Positions 48,540 through 59,936 of a stretch of DNA of 64,000 nucleotides are shown here, piece after piece. The translations under genes and the position numbers were made by a program. Origin of the DNA: Dryococelus australis. Its lineage: Eukaryota; Arthropoda; Insecta; Phasmatodea; Phasmatidae. The DNA is taken from assembly GCA_029891345.1 (NCBI GenBank), contig CM056997.1, positions 221,030,172 to 221,094,171 of the forward strand, read 5' to 3'. Position 1 is the stretch's first letter. Each line of letters starts with the position of its first letter. The notes beneath the pieces were generated by a model that worked only from the letters and a program-made list of their open reading frames with translations, was not told where the DNA came from and made no database searches.

Positions 48540-48840
48540 TTTAAACGAAATAAAAAAAAAAATTTGCCCAATGAAAGGGAAAAAATAATCAATAAATTAT
48601 ATAAACCAACAAGGAAGAAATTTTCCCAGAAGAAAGTAATTTTATATGGAATAGATGATTTGTGGTAAATTAATTATGTTGATATGGATACTGGCAATTT
48701 AAAAGGCATAGAGTATATAATTAAATGATACAAGTATATTATAACCATTATCAATGCTGTTTCAAAATATGCATTTGCAATAATTTTCTCTTTGCGGATG
48801 TTTGTGCATTTTTTCCGTGCCATGTACATAAAGTGATGTG
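48540..48840 (+). pseudogene. Integrase N-terminal fragment of the second virus-like element
   Basis: One frame with two stops (TAA 48,666-48,668; TGA 48,726-48,728) reads KKVILYGIDDLW, then YVDMDTGNLKG, then YKYIITIINAVSKYAFAI. This aligns in order with the integrase at 2.45 kb (THGLNNLFQADLCD, then YKYILTIIDVYSKYG). Similarity ends near 48,840, just before a (TA)n tract. The second and third catalytic positions are missing. Confidence 0.68.
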
Positions 48841-48895
48841 GGATTTAGCTCTACACATGTTGGTTATATTGAAACAAATCATTTGGGGTACGATT

Positions 48896-48897
<2 letters not shown>

Positions 48898-48951
<54 letters not shown>
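48898..48951. repeat. (TA)n microsatellite
   Basis: About 27 TA units, just 3' of the integrase fragment where similarity to the first element's integrase stops. Confidence 0.95.
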
Positions 48952-48953
<2 letters not shown>

Positions 48954-49437
48954 CTTATCACAATAAACATACACTATTGTGTCTGGTTTAAAACATATAC
49001 AGAGTTTTTTTGCCATAACATATTATTCACCAGGCTGAATCGTGTAATTTGTACGTGTTATTTATTCGTACTGACTAGCTGGATTTTGTTCAGTGAGTTT
49101 GTACTTGTTGACGATAGATTTTAATCACCTAGATAAAATTCTCTCTTTTGTAAATTATATTTCTAAGCTCGAGACTTACATTACATTTGAGACTCACATA
49201 ATTGCATTTATTATCATGCAGTCGTTTGAAATTTGCGATTAGATGCATGCAATTTATTCATACGTAGAACACTCTGAATTTCTCTAACATTTAATTGCAT
49301 TCAGAAAACAGACAGTTTTATATTACTAACACGTAAATCCCATCTTTCAAAGTTGCCTATCTCCCAACACTCTCAACGAAATATATACAAAATAAACATC
49401 AAATTTACACTTAGCCCACTCTTGCAATCAACTCAAC
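48952..49437. other. No gene seen
   Basis: AT-rich flank with no recognised feature. Confidence 0.4.
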
Positions 49438-49476
49438 ACCTATATAAGATATTGCGATCCACCACTCTGGTCAGTC
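49438..49476 (+). promoter_or_regulatory. Candidate Pol II core promoter (TATA plus initiator)
   Basis: TATATAAG at 49,441-49,448 lies about 31-33 bp upstream of GGTCAGTC (TCAGT initiator, near 49,471), the spacing of arthropod TATA/Inr promoters. No gene was found downstream, and AATAAA occurs near 49,537-49,543. It could be part of an unrecognised LTR. Confidence 0.3.
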
Positions 49477-50984
49477 GCCTCAAGACACCACACCATCAAC
49501 ATCGTACAGAACTCCTGCTACCCCCAACCCAAAAATAAATAAAGAAAGAGAAACGAGGAAAAGGTGTATAAAAATTTAATGTGATTAAAAATGAACCCTT
49601 TCAAAAAATTTTACCCTTTCATTAAATTTGACCCTTTTTGGTTAAAAAATTTGATCGGGTTAAGGATTAAACCAATCAATCAAATCGATAATTCATTAAT
49701 TAATACCAATTAATTGCAGGTAAAGTAAAACCCCTACGCCCTATTTTTTTTTGCGTTCGAGGCACAGATATAGGGGCGACAAAGCACGCGCGAGTAACGC
49801 CCTGTCGTTCCTACACGCAAGGCGCGGAACCTGCGTGCAGCGCTCCCGCTGTTACGCATTCCTGTGTGTAATGAAGTTAGATTCTGTTACACGCGGTTAA
49901 ACTGTCACTGTGCACTTTTATTTCTCTCCTACTTTTTAAGGAAACTGCGTCCGGCAATATCTAAAAATGCGATTTTTTTACCATTTTTCACTATTTTCTT
50001 TCTCTTAGAATACAGTGAATATTATTGAATAAATACTGTACGGAATGAGATTATTTTTTTTGTTACATTTTCTAACAGGAAAGGACATTTCCTTGCTGAG
50101 ATACGCTCAAACAACGAGAAAATATGTCCGGAATACCAATTCTTAATTAAACGCTAGGAACGCTACTCATTGTCATTCGAATTTCAACACCCTGAATTCC
50201 TCCAAATCTGAATTACCAAACAACGAATTCGGGGGACTGGTCTGGTTAACTTGGTGCCAAGCTCGGTGGAAGAGAGGTCGGATTGCCTTAACTCCATGTC
50301 GCAACTTAGTTGGTCTCCCGAGCTGGGGAGGGGGGGGGGGGAGGCATCTTCGCCCCCGTCGAGAGTCGTTGATTGCAGTCGCTTCCTCCTGCGTGCTGGG
50401 ACGCCTCGTCGCGCGATGGCGGAAGACTGACGAAGACGGGGGACGCCCTCATGAATACGCGACGAGGAGGCGGGCCCACGTCTTCTCCCCTCCTGAGAGG
50501 GGAGGGGGGTCTGAGTCACGGGTCCCCACAGACACGTGCGTCGCGACGACCCGGTGCCGCGTACTGGCTCTGCCATCCACCCAGGACCCAGCAAATACAA
50601 TACGGGAAAACAATCCTTGCCGAAGATCTCGACGTTCTACAGTCATTCACAACAACAGCAAATTTTCTAGTTTTAAAAGACCTTGGTGCTAAATTCCACT
50701 GTCCTGTGTATTTTAGAACCACATATTTATGTTAATTAGCTTCTGTTCCAGAGTATAGTCAGTTTCTAGGTACTTGGTACCTTGCAAGACTGTTGTTGGC
50801 TCAGATCTCACCTGGGCGTGTCTAAAAAACTGCGATACATTTCTTAACATAATACAAGTGTATATGGGTTTTGAAGTCGAGCTTGTTTCAAAATAAATTT
50901 GCGAAATTTTCCTGTCCCTACCCCCATATAACTCGGACATTTAAAAATGTTGTTGCATATTTAATCCTTTCGGTGACGCATTCA
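49477..50984. other. No gene recognised; GC-rich block 50.21-50.60 kb
   Basis: 49.5-50.2 kb is mostly AT-rich, with a short CpG-rich patch at 49.77-49.88 kb. 50.21-50.60 kb is strongly GC- and CpG-rich, with a run of about 12 G (50,329-50,341) and open frames on both strands. No protein motif was recognised. Confidence 0.4.
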
Positions 50985-51067
50985 TTTATGATTGTTGCAC
51001 TCGTGTAATATTTATGATTGTTGCACTCGTGTAATATTTATGATTGTTGCACTCGTGTAATATTTAT
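50985..51067. repeat. 26-bp tandem repeat, three copies
   Basis: ATGATTGTTGCACTCGTGTA followed by ATATTT occurs three times with a period of 26 bp. Unrelated in sequence to the 26-bp satellite at 35.6 kb. Confidence 0.9.
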
Positions 51068-51554
51068 ATGTGCGCTGCACCAGCATCTAATGTACATTTT
51101 GAAACCAGTGAATAAAGTTCTCTGCTATGAAAGACGTCATTCATACACCACGTTCACAAATCAGGATACCCGCAGGGAAGATTGTCAAAGTATTGTTTAC
51201 TGATGCTTCGATGAGTACGATTCTGTCCATAAATATTCTTCGTGTGCAACATATCCACGGTCGTGGTTAAACATGATATTTAGTGCCTGCGCATCGCGTA
51301 ATTTCATAATAAAAGAGCATGCAGTTTTCTCTTTACAAACTGTAGGAACATGTTATTGGTCACGTATTTTTATCTTGATGGTAGTAGCATAGTGTTCCCT
51401 GTCTATGTGCTTTTCACATCTGTAGTTACACTCTATGCGTATTTTCATAAACATTCGCATATTTTTTATCTCTATAATCATGGTTAATATTCCCTGGAAA
51501 GCATTGTGGTATGAAATAACTGCGGATAAACAACGCAATCAATAATATAAGATG
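51068..51554. other. No gene seen
   Basis: Flank of the 87-bp satellite. No family recognised. Confidence 0.4.
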
Positions 51555-52520
51555 TTTTGTCCCCGTGTCCATCGAGGAAATATCGAACATGGAGAATACT
51601 GATGGTTGGCACACTACACTACACGGAACCAGTCGCTGATGTTTTGTCCCCGTGTCCATCGAGGACAATTCGAACATGGAGAATACTGATGGTTGGCACC
51701 GTACACTACACGGAACCAGTCGCTGATGTTTTGTCCCCGTGTCCATCGAGGACAATTCGAACATGGAGAATACTGATGGTTGGCACCGTACACTACACGG
51801 AACCAGTCGCTGATGTTTTGTCCCCGTGTCCATCGAGGACATATCGAACATGGAGAATACTGATGGTTGGCACACTACACTACACGGAACCAGTCGCTGA
51901 TGTTTTGTCCCCGTGTCCATCGAGGACATATCGAACATGGAGAATACTGATGGTTGGCACACTACACTACACGGAACCAGTCGCTGATGTTTTGTCCCCG
52001 TGTCCATCGAGGACATATCGAACATGGAGAATACTGATGGTTGGCACACTACACTACACGGAACCAGTCGCTGATGTTTTGTCCCCGTGTCCATCGAGGA
52101 CATATAGAACATGGAGAATACTGATGGTTGGCACACTACACTACACGGAACCAGTCGCTGATGTTTTGTCCCCGTGTCCATCGAGGACATATCGAACATG
52201 GAGAATACTGATGGTTGGCACACTACACTACACGGAACCAGTAGCTGATGTTTTGTCCCCGTGTCCATCGAGGACATATCGAACATGGAGAATACTGATG
52301 GTTGGCACACTACACTACACGGAACCAGTCGCTGATGTTTTGTCCCCGTGTCCATCGAGGACATATCGAACATGGAGAATACTGATGGTTGGCACACTAC
52401 ACTACACGGAACCAGTCGCTGATGTTTTGTCCCCGTGTCCATCGAGGACATATCGAACATGTAGAATACTGATGGTTGGCACACTACACTACACGGAACC
52501 AGTCGCTGATGTTTTGAGCG
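51555..52520. repeat. 87-bp satellite, about 11 copies, open on both strands
   Basis: The unit starts GATGTTTTGTCCCCGTGTCC, continues CATCGAGGACATATCGAACA and TGGAGAATACTGATGGTTGG, and ends ACGGAACCAGTCGCT. Because 87 is 29 codons and the unit has no stop in one frame of each strand, a frame of about 327 codons (+) and one of about 352 codons (-) stay open. Copies differ by few bases: CATATC or CAATTC, and CACACTACACTA or CACCGTACACTA. No signal peptide, domain or codon bias argues for a protein. Best read as satellite DNA. Confidence 0.92.
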
Positions 52521-53129
52521 TCTTTCTCGTGAGTGAGTAATCTCGTTTGTTCAACCTCTTACGTGCTGACATCACTTACATATAGCATCTCGTGCATTAC
52601 TGCGAGAAGCACACATCTCTTAATAGTCACTGAAAATAGTCGGTTCTACTATGTTTATTGGTCATTTCTGTATGAGGAATAACAACACGCTACTAGTCTA
52701 TAAGGTGGAAATTATCACAGACTGTGATACTGACTGCAGGACGCTTAATGACATGCTATTAATAATCGACTACTGCGCTAGCAAAAACTCTATTCTAATA
52801 GGTTTTGTCTTGAATATTCGTAATTTGCTTGCAATGATAAATGGTTTTGGTTTAACACTAATTGTGTTCGGGTGAGACGGTAAGCGCTCCAACATGAAAT
52901 AAACGGCATATCGACTGGGACTAAAATGTTACCAAACTACTAGTTCTTACTCAATGGAGGTCAGACGAATAAATAGTGGTAACAAGGCCCTTAGACGAGT
53001 GTAGAAGTATGCCCCGTATGATATTTAGCTGAGAGTATTATGTGTTTCAGTGTACTTGCACTCGCTAACTGGAATGAAGAATAATGCATGTACAGAACTG
53101 CAGGCGGGTGTAGGCCGTATTTACTTGCT
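52521..53129. other. No gene seen
   Basis: Unremarkable AT-moderate sequence. Confidence 0.4.
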
Positions 53130-54025
53130 GAGAGTCCTCCAGTGCACTATAAAAAGAATGTTGTAATTTTTACTGAGAAATTCTTTGTAGTTTTACAAAT
53201 GCTTGTAACAATAGAACGATTTTTCTTGTAAAACTAAAGGTCCGTGTTTGTAATAGACCTGAGGAAATGTGTGTACTATACTGAGCCGTATCCACGAGCT
53301 TCAGCAAAATGGCAGACACTCAACGACGTTAAACCGAATGAAGTTGTTTGTGCCAAATCTATGGATGCAAAAAGAAATGTATTGCAAGTTTGAATTACGT
53401 AAAACGCTAAAAAAAAAAACCCCTCAAATAATCACAATAAAACGATAATTTTAATAAAACGTGACCGTATTATTCATTATTTATCAGTGTTACTAGTTAA
53501 ACATAACTTTTAAATCGACTCTTAATATCCCGTTATTAAGATGCGTCCAAATCTCGTAACCCAACAGCTGGAAAAAAAAAAAAAAAAAACCTATTTTTTT
53601 AACTGTGTAACTGAAGTATTATTTTGTATGTACTTTTACCTATATTTACAGAATAAATAAGCGTTAACATCGTAAGTCAAGTAGGTCTTGTGGAAAAAGC
53701 TGCAGGCCTAGTAATACAAGGGGTGTGATTTCTAGTCCCTGTGCCGGCGAGGTATCATTTTTTTTGTAAATTATAATTTGAATTTTTTTTTTTAAGTTGT
53801 TCTCTGTTAATAATTTATTACATTTGTTTATTAGAAGAAAAAAGTCATTTTATGAACATTTCTCAAAAAATGTCAGTTGTAATTCAAGGCTGCCATTTGT
53901 AATATTACAAAGAAATGTTTGGAGATTTTACAAGAAAACTCTTTGTAGTTTTACGGAGGATTTTCTTGGCAGCTGGGTTTCCTAGGATTTTTCTTGTAAA
54001 AGTACAAAAAATTTTTAGAATGTGG
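53130..54025 (+). repeat. tRNA-core dispersed repeat, copy 4
   Basis: The arms contain CTTTGTAGTTTTACAAATGC (about 53,185) and CTTTGTAGTTTTACGGAGGA (about 53,940), both followed by GATTTTTCTTGTAAAA-like sequence. Between them lies a tRNA-like core at about 53,680-53,755 (GTAAGTCAAGTAGGTCTTGT then GATTTCTAGTCCC at the B-box position). Layout matches copies 1-3; sequence similarity is patchy. Confidence 0.42.
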
Positions 54026-54721
54026 TGAGGAATCTGATGTGATAATTCCACGACAACATAACACAACACTCACATTTTTATAATATAATTGACAACCGTG
54101 TGCTCTTGAGAACATTACTGACTGGTGATGTCGTTACTTTTAGCATAATCATGCGACCTGAAGCGCGACTTACTCACCTGAAGCCACATTTTTCCCTGAG
54201 CTGATGTAAACTTTGTAAAGGCCGTTCACGTTAAAGTGAGCACTCTAGAAATCAACCTTTGAAAAAACCACCGCCCGCAACTGCGTATGTATAACCATGT
54301 GTGTCACCACACAGGCTGGGGATGAACACACCCAGTTATGTTGGCAGTGAAATTTGAAAAGTAGTTCTAAGAAACAACGCTGTATTGCAAGTGAAATGTC
54401 TAAATGTATGGCGACTTAAGTTGTTTGAAGTGTGTTTTATACAGTTTAAAGTAATTATTGGCTTAAAGATGGTGTATTTACTGTAACTCATAATTATATT
54501 GTGTCACGTGATCGGTGCAACGGTCAAAACCAACAACCCGTTGTTGTGGTTCCTTCATGCTTGTTGCTTGGCTTTGCTTGTGAGGCAAACTACAAATTTG
54601 GAAGCTGGAAGTAGTTGTGTTTTAATATTTCTCATTTATTTTTCAGCTTATCTGCAATCGTCATTGTTTTATTATAGGTCGTATAGTGTTTAATTGTGTT
54701 GTAGTGATTTTGCGTAAAGTC

Positions 54722-57700
54722 ATGAGTTCCAGCAAACTACGTACGAATAGTCAGAGTCAGGAAGACATTATAAATCTCGCCGAAAGTATTTATTCTTCAA
54801 TTCGTCGAGTAGAGATGCCGTACAAGGTCAACGAACGAGTTGCAGAAGTGACGAAAATTTCAACTGTAATTCTCCGGAGGTAAGTGTAAATGTGTTTTTA
54901 CGACGTGTTTTCCCCGCTTACCCCCAGGAAGTTATTGAAGTAAATCTTCGAGAAAGAACAAGCAGGAATCGACAGTTGGAAACGTGATATTATAAACGGA
55001 AAGTTAAATAACAGTAATGAAAGTAAATAAACGACAGCAGAAACGCGACATCAATATATTTAAATGAGTTTCTGAAGTAAATTTTATATCCTAAGTTTGA
55101 CAAATAATATAGAAAGTTATGTGTACCTATGTACCTGCGCCTATCTGTTTAACCTTTCTTTTAAATCTGTCTTGATAATAAGTGGAAATTTTGCCATCTA
55201 TAATTACACGTTAATTTGTTGTTTTGTAATGTAGGCCTAACCTCAAATACGTCCGTACGTATCTATTTAGGCCCAGTCATATAATCTTTCTTAAACCTGC
55301 CTTGGTAACAAGTGCAAATGTGCCTGTCAATAATTGTACATTAATTTGACACGTTTTGAAATCACTGTGTTATTTAGTAATGTAGGCCTAACCTCAAACT
55401 TGTGTTCATGTAGTTATTCATCCCAAGTCACTGTGTTAAGTTTTACTATTGTTAATATAACATAAACGTCGCAGTTTCATGCTACACCAAAGGTGTTCCA
55501 ACATATAAACTATAAAATCTTGAAGCCGGTTTTGTCATCTATAGACCTATAGCTGTGCTTGTTGCAGACATTCTTTCGTGATGCAAGTGTAGATCTAATT
55601 GTTTTATTAAGTAATGCTTGCCGTAATAAGAATTAGAAAGTATGAACAAATAATTGTCAACAGTTAGGCCTATAGAAGAATTCCACGTTTAAATTTTGAA
55701 ATGGATGTTCGACAAGACAACTTGCTACCTTCTGAGAAATATCAACAAAGATAGTATGCGTTATTGAGTAGGCATAATTGTTTGTTATATCTGCCACTAA
55801 GGCCGCAAAAAGATTGTAGTTATTGAAATTTAATGTAACTGTAAATTACATATCATAGTCAACACCCCAGACTCCCAGAGCTCCTGTTTAATTGCGAGTG
55901 CATGTTTAGTAAAGGTTAGATTACATTACGCAGTGTGTGTGTTAAACTAAGTACAGTATTTCTAAAGACTCTACATGAGCTAGCTGTCAATAAGGGCTGC
56001 GCTACAATACACATACCTAACACATTCACAGTTATAGCGATAAGCACATCTGTACATAGAGTTGGTAGTGGATTTTTTCAAAAAATAATATTTTCAATTG
56101 ATCTGAGACATTTTTAAAATTATAAATTATTTACATTTCAATTTTTACTATAAACGTTACCTAAAAGCGTTACAAAAATTCTGTGGTTGTGATTATCCAT
56201 AAATAAAAAAAAGAAAATATCTTCCCGAGGAATGAAGTCAAAATACACACTTTCTTGATTTGTAAATAAGTTTTTCAATTTATAACATAGTATAATTGTC
56301 AAGGCTACTGACTGGCTGTTTATTGACACACAGCTATAGTAACAAGGAAAGTTAAACCAAGTGGTTATCGCTATGCACAGTTGTAGCCACTATAATTGAA
56401 AACAAGCCGTTTAACTCATACGTATATCACTGTGTTGTGTTAGTGATATGCTTATAGCAATTGTGGCCCGGCCTTAACTATACCAGTCCCACAATAAATG
56501 CTCTAGTCTGTTATATTATGAAATTCAAATAAAGTCGATTTTACTGTCACTGCTGTGTAATAAAACATTTCAGGTACTACAAGAGAGATATTGAAGATGT
56601 GGCTACTCCGGATAAGAAGAGAAAGAAGAGGCCAGAAGAGGGAAAATCGTTTGAGAGTGTTGACTTCACCGTTGCAGCCATTCGCCGCACCATTTATAGG
56701 ATCTATCGTGAAGGTATGGGCAACACAGATCAATAATACATTGTTGTTGATGTATATTTAATTTATAATATTTACACTGCAGACGCTAATTTAGTTCCTC
56801 TGTTAACACGTCACGTTCCGAAAATGCAAATACACACACTCTGACTGACTTTATAATTTCACTACAAAATATCCATTGTAAGAACATGTAGAAGTTTGGG
56901 GGCAATAGATTTCAATTGGTCATGATCCCATATGACAAACACATAGATTAATTTTGGTAATTCTGTATAACATTTAACATTTTCATGCAAACGCATTGAA
57001 AAAGTATACCATTTTAACACGTGATAGAACGACACTGTGTTGTGACATAGTGTGGTGTGTACCAGTTAATTTGACTGCAAGCAGATTGTGGCATTTACAA
57101 TGAAACTTTTGCATTTACAAAGCATTTCCTCTATGTAAATCAATTGTGTTACCGACTCCAGACCGCGGAAACATGATATTGGAAACACCTACAAACAGTT
57201 TGTAGTACATTAGCAAATAGCACTGCAATCACAAGCACTAAACCACACACAGTGTTTTGCAGAACCTGCTACAAATTCAACCACGAAAATATGCTTATTA
57301 AACTGAACAACTTCACACATGTCGTTAAAAAGTATGATTACTGAAAATAAAATTGGTAAAAACACAACACCAGTATGATGTTATTGTCTTGTATGCAATG
57401 TGTGTAATCAATACGTGTTGGGAGCTACTGAGAGTGACAAGCAGAAATTACCAAAACTGTATATATCAATATTAAAACTCCACTAATTATTATTCAGTAA
57501 TTTTCTTCTCTTGCCTGCGACAATAATGCATTCACATTATCAAACTCTTCTCACTGCAACGACTTACATGTTCAAATTCCAAGCAAAGATTGTAATATAA
57601 AATAGTATTAGTATTTTAAGTAGCCTAATTTGAAATAACGTTAATAAGCAGAAGAGAAGTTTATTGGGTGTTTGTAAATTGTCAGCCGATAAAATTTCGT

Positions 57701-59790
57701 GTAATATGAAAACATTTGCCGACGAAGGCACGTGCTACCTGTGTGACATAATTTTCATGATAATTTTGCAAATGACCTCGCAAGGACATCACATCACTTT
57801 GGTAAGGAGGCGAGAGACAGAGGAATTGAGTTCTACGGTGGAAGAACCAAACTCTACCACCTCCTGAAGAACATGGGCTTCGAGTGGACGAGTGTGAACG
57901 GGCGATGGGCCATGCTCGAGAAGGAATACAGCGTCATCCAACGGGCTGTTTTTTTGAGGAAGTACATGGACGCAAAGTCGACTGGCGCACACTTCATATT
58001 CATTGATGAAACGTGGATTTTTGCAAAAGGTTTGCTGTAACTTACATGTTTAAATATCCTAATGTTGTATGTATACCAACAACAATAAATCACAGCTTTG
58101 TTATATTTAGGAACTGTTAAGAAGAGCTGGCAGGACGGAACAGTCCACACAGTAAAGAGACGCTGTGTGGACCAAGGTAAGTGGTTCATTGTTGTTCATG
58201 CTGGAGGGTGTAATGGCTTCGTGCCGGAAGCCGGGTTGCTGTTTGTTTCAGGGCAGAAGAAGGGTGACTACCACGGCCAAATTAATGGGGAAAGTTTCCA
58301 GAAGTGTATGAAGCAGCTTTTGGAGAGCCTGTCGGAGCCCAGCATTATCGTCACGGACAACGCATCGTATCACAGCACCCATGTATGTGGTTCGGCACAA
58401 ATGTAGGATTCGTTTTATCATAGTTGCATTTAAACAAGGCAAACTATTTATTCATCTAGTGACATACTCAACAAAATTATTGCAATTTGAATTAATTTCT
58501 GAATTGTTTATTTTATAAACTTTCAGCTTAAAAAATTTCCCAACAGAAGCTGGAGGAAAGACGACATCACCGCGTGGTTGAAGCAGCACAACATTCCGTT
58601 TGTTGCGCATGCAGTGAAAGGTGAATTGCTAGGTGTCACAAAAGCCAATTTGCCTCCAGTGAGGTATGTTTTTCTTCATGGCCATACATTACATAATGTA
58701 TAGTAAAGCTTCCATTCTGTTGCTTCTTAACATAAGAACATTCATTAACAGAGCTTTTCTGACATTGTATCATGTGTTAAAAAAATATTTCAGGTGTGTA
58801 ATTAATGACATGGCTCTTCAGCACGGGCATGAGGTACTGCGGCTTCCTCCATACCATTGTCATTACAATGCAACTGAACTTGTCTGGGCCCAGTGCAAGT
58901 AGGTCTACAATAGTCACATGGGTCGGGACAGAAAGTTTGATCATGTAGCTGTTAGGGCAATGTGGAGTGAAGCTCTCCAATCAGCGACCCCAGAGAGCTA
59001 TACCTGTGTGTCATGTGTGTTCAGTGTCATCCTCTTCTGTGCATGTAGGTTCTGTGCAGTGGTCCTAACCATGTGATTTCCTTATATCCCTGCAGTAGTT
59101 TGAAACATCCAATGTTTTTATGTGTCGTAGCTGTACTTCAAGGTGTTGGTATATAATGGTTAGTTAACAGTGTAAATTGTGTGTCCTTATGTGTGTGTTC
59201 TTTTGTTTGTATTTATTGTGTGTTATATTACATTCCTCTGCATATAAGTAGTGGTTTGCAATTTCTGCATATCAGACATTCTTCAAGCTGTGGTCTGACT
59301 TTGTACGATAGATTTGTGTTTTTACCATGTTTCTTGTCTTTACTTCTAGTTATTTTTCGATTATTTATATTTTTACTCCATAGTAATTCTTCTCACATAT
59401 ATCTTAACAATTCACTCTTAGATTGACTTGCGTGTCTCTAACTGAAATGCCACAAATTCTGAAAAACTTTAATGCTTCTTAGCATATATGCATGGTCTAG
59501 TTGTTTATTTTAAATTATTTGCATTATTGCTTAGAGTTTTTTTAAGCCTGAAAATATGAATGTTTCTGATGCTACATGTTAAACACACAGCTGCTTAGTG
59601 TGCCTTGCACAAACTTTCCTTCAGATGGACATAGTGTGTCGACCACTTGGAGAAGCTGATTGCTGAGGACTGGGAGAAGGAAGTACACGAAGCCGCTGAC
59701 ATACCTGCAGTCATCATCTGGATCAGGATTTGGACACCACTGACAAAGATGATCTTGGCAGTGGCGATGATGTATTGACTGGCAGAGGTA
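54722..59790 (+). pseudogene. Multi-exon DDE transposase gene (IS630/Tc1/mariner superfamily), broken
   Basis: Exons with matching phases: 54,722-54,879, 56,574-56,713, 57,785-58,029, 58,111-58,382, 58,527-58,663 and 58,794 to about 59,000; a further one starts near 59,625. Donors and acceptors are GT/AG (AG|GTAAGT, TTTCAG|, GAAG|GTATGG, TTTAG|, TTTCAG|). Exons 1-2 form a helical DNA-binding part, with a basic PDKKRKKRPEEGK stretch. Catalytic residues: Asp in FIDETW (58,005), Asp in VTDNASYH (58,356) and Glu in YNATELVW (58,876). The gap between the second Asp and Glu is about 81 residues. The tail is acidic. Breaks: a frameshift near 57,800-57,812, TAG at 58,900-58,902, TAG before VDHLEKLIAEDWEKE near 59,632, and a frame change near 59,710. 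It is a decayed transposase, or a recently dead host copy of one. Confidence 0.8.
55130..55405. repeat. Intronic tandem duplication, about 150 bp
   Basis: ATGTAGGCCTAACCTCAAA ends two diverged units (about 55,232 and 55,382). Each is preceded by a TTAATTTG-containing stretch and by AAGTGGAAATTTTGCC or AAGTGCAAATGTGCC. It lies in the first intron of the transposase gene. Confidence 0.65.
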
Positions 59791-59936
59791 TCAGGCTGGA
59801 TGGCCAGTGGCGGTCAGGTTTGTATGACCAGGTAAAGGTATTTGCATTTTGCAGCTGCTTGTTTGTAGTATATAAATATCTGTTATGGGTGGGTACTATT
59901 TATTATTGGAGTCCACATGTGTTTATCTATTTGTGA

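Noticed and set aside
51426..52484. A 352-codon minus-strand frame and a 327-codon plus-strand frame as protein genes
   Set aside because: Both frames are produced by an 87-bp tandem repeat whose length is a multiple of three. They overlap on opposite strands and show no domain.
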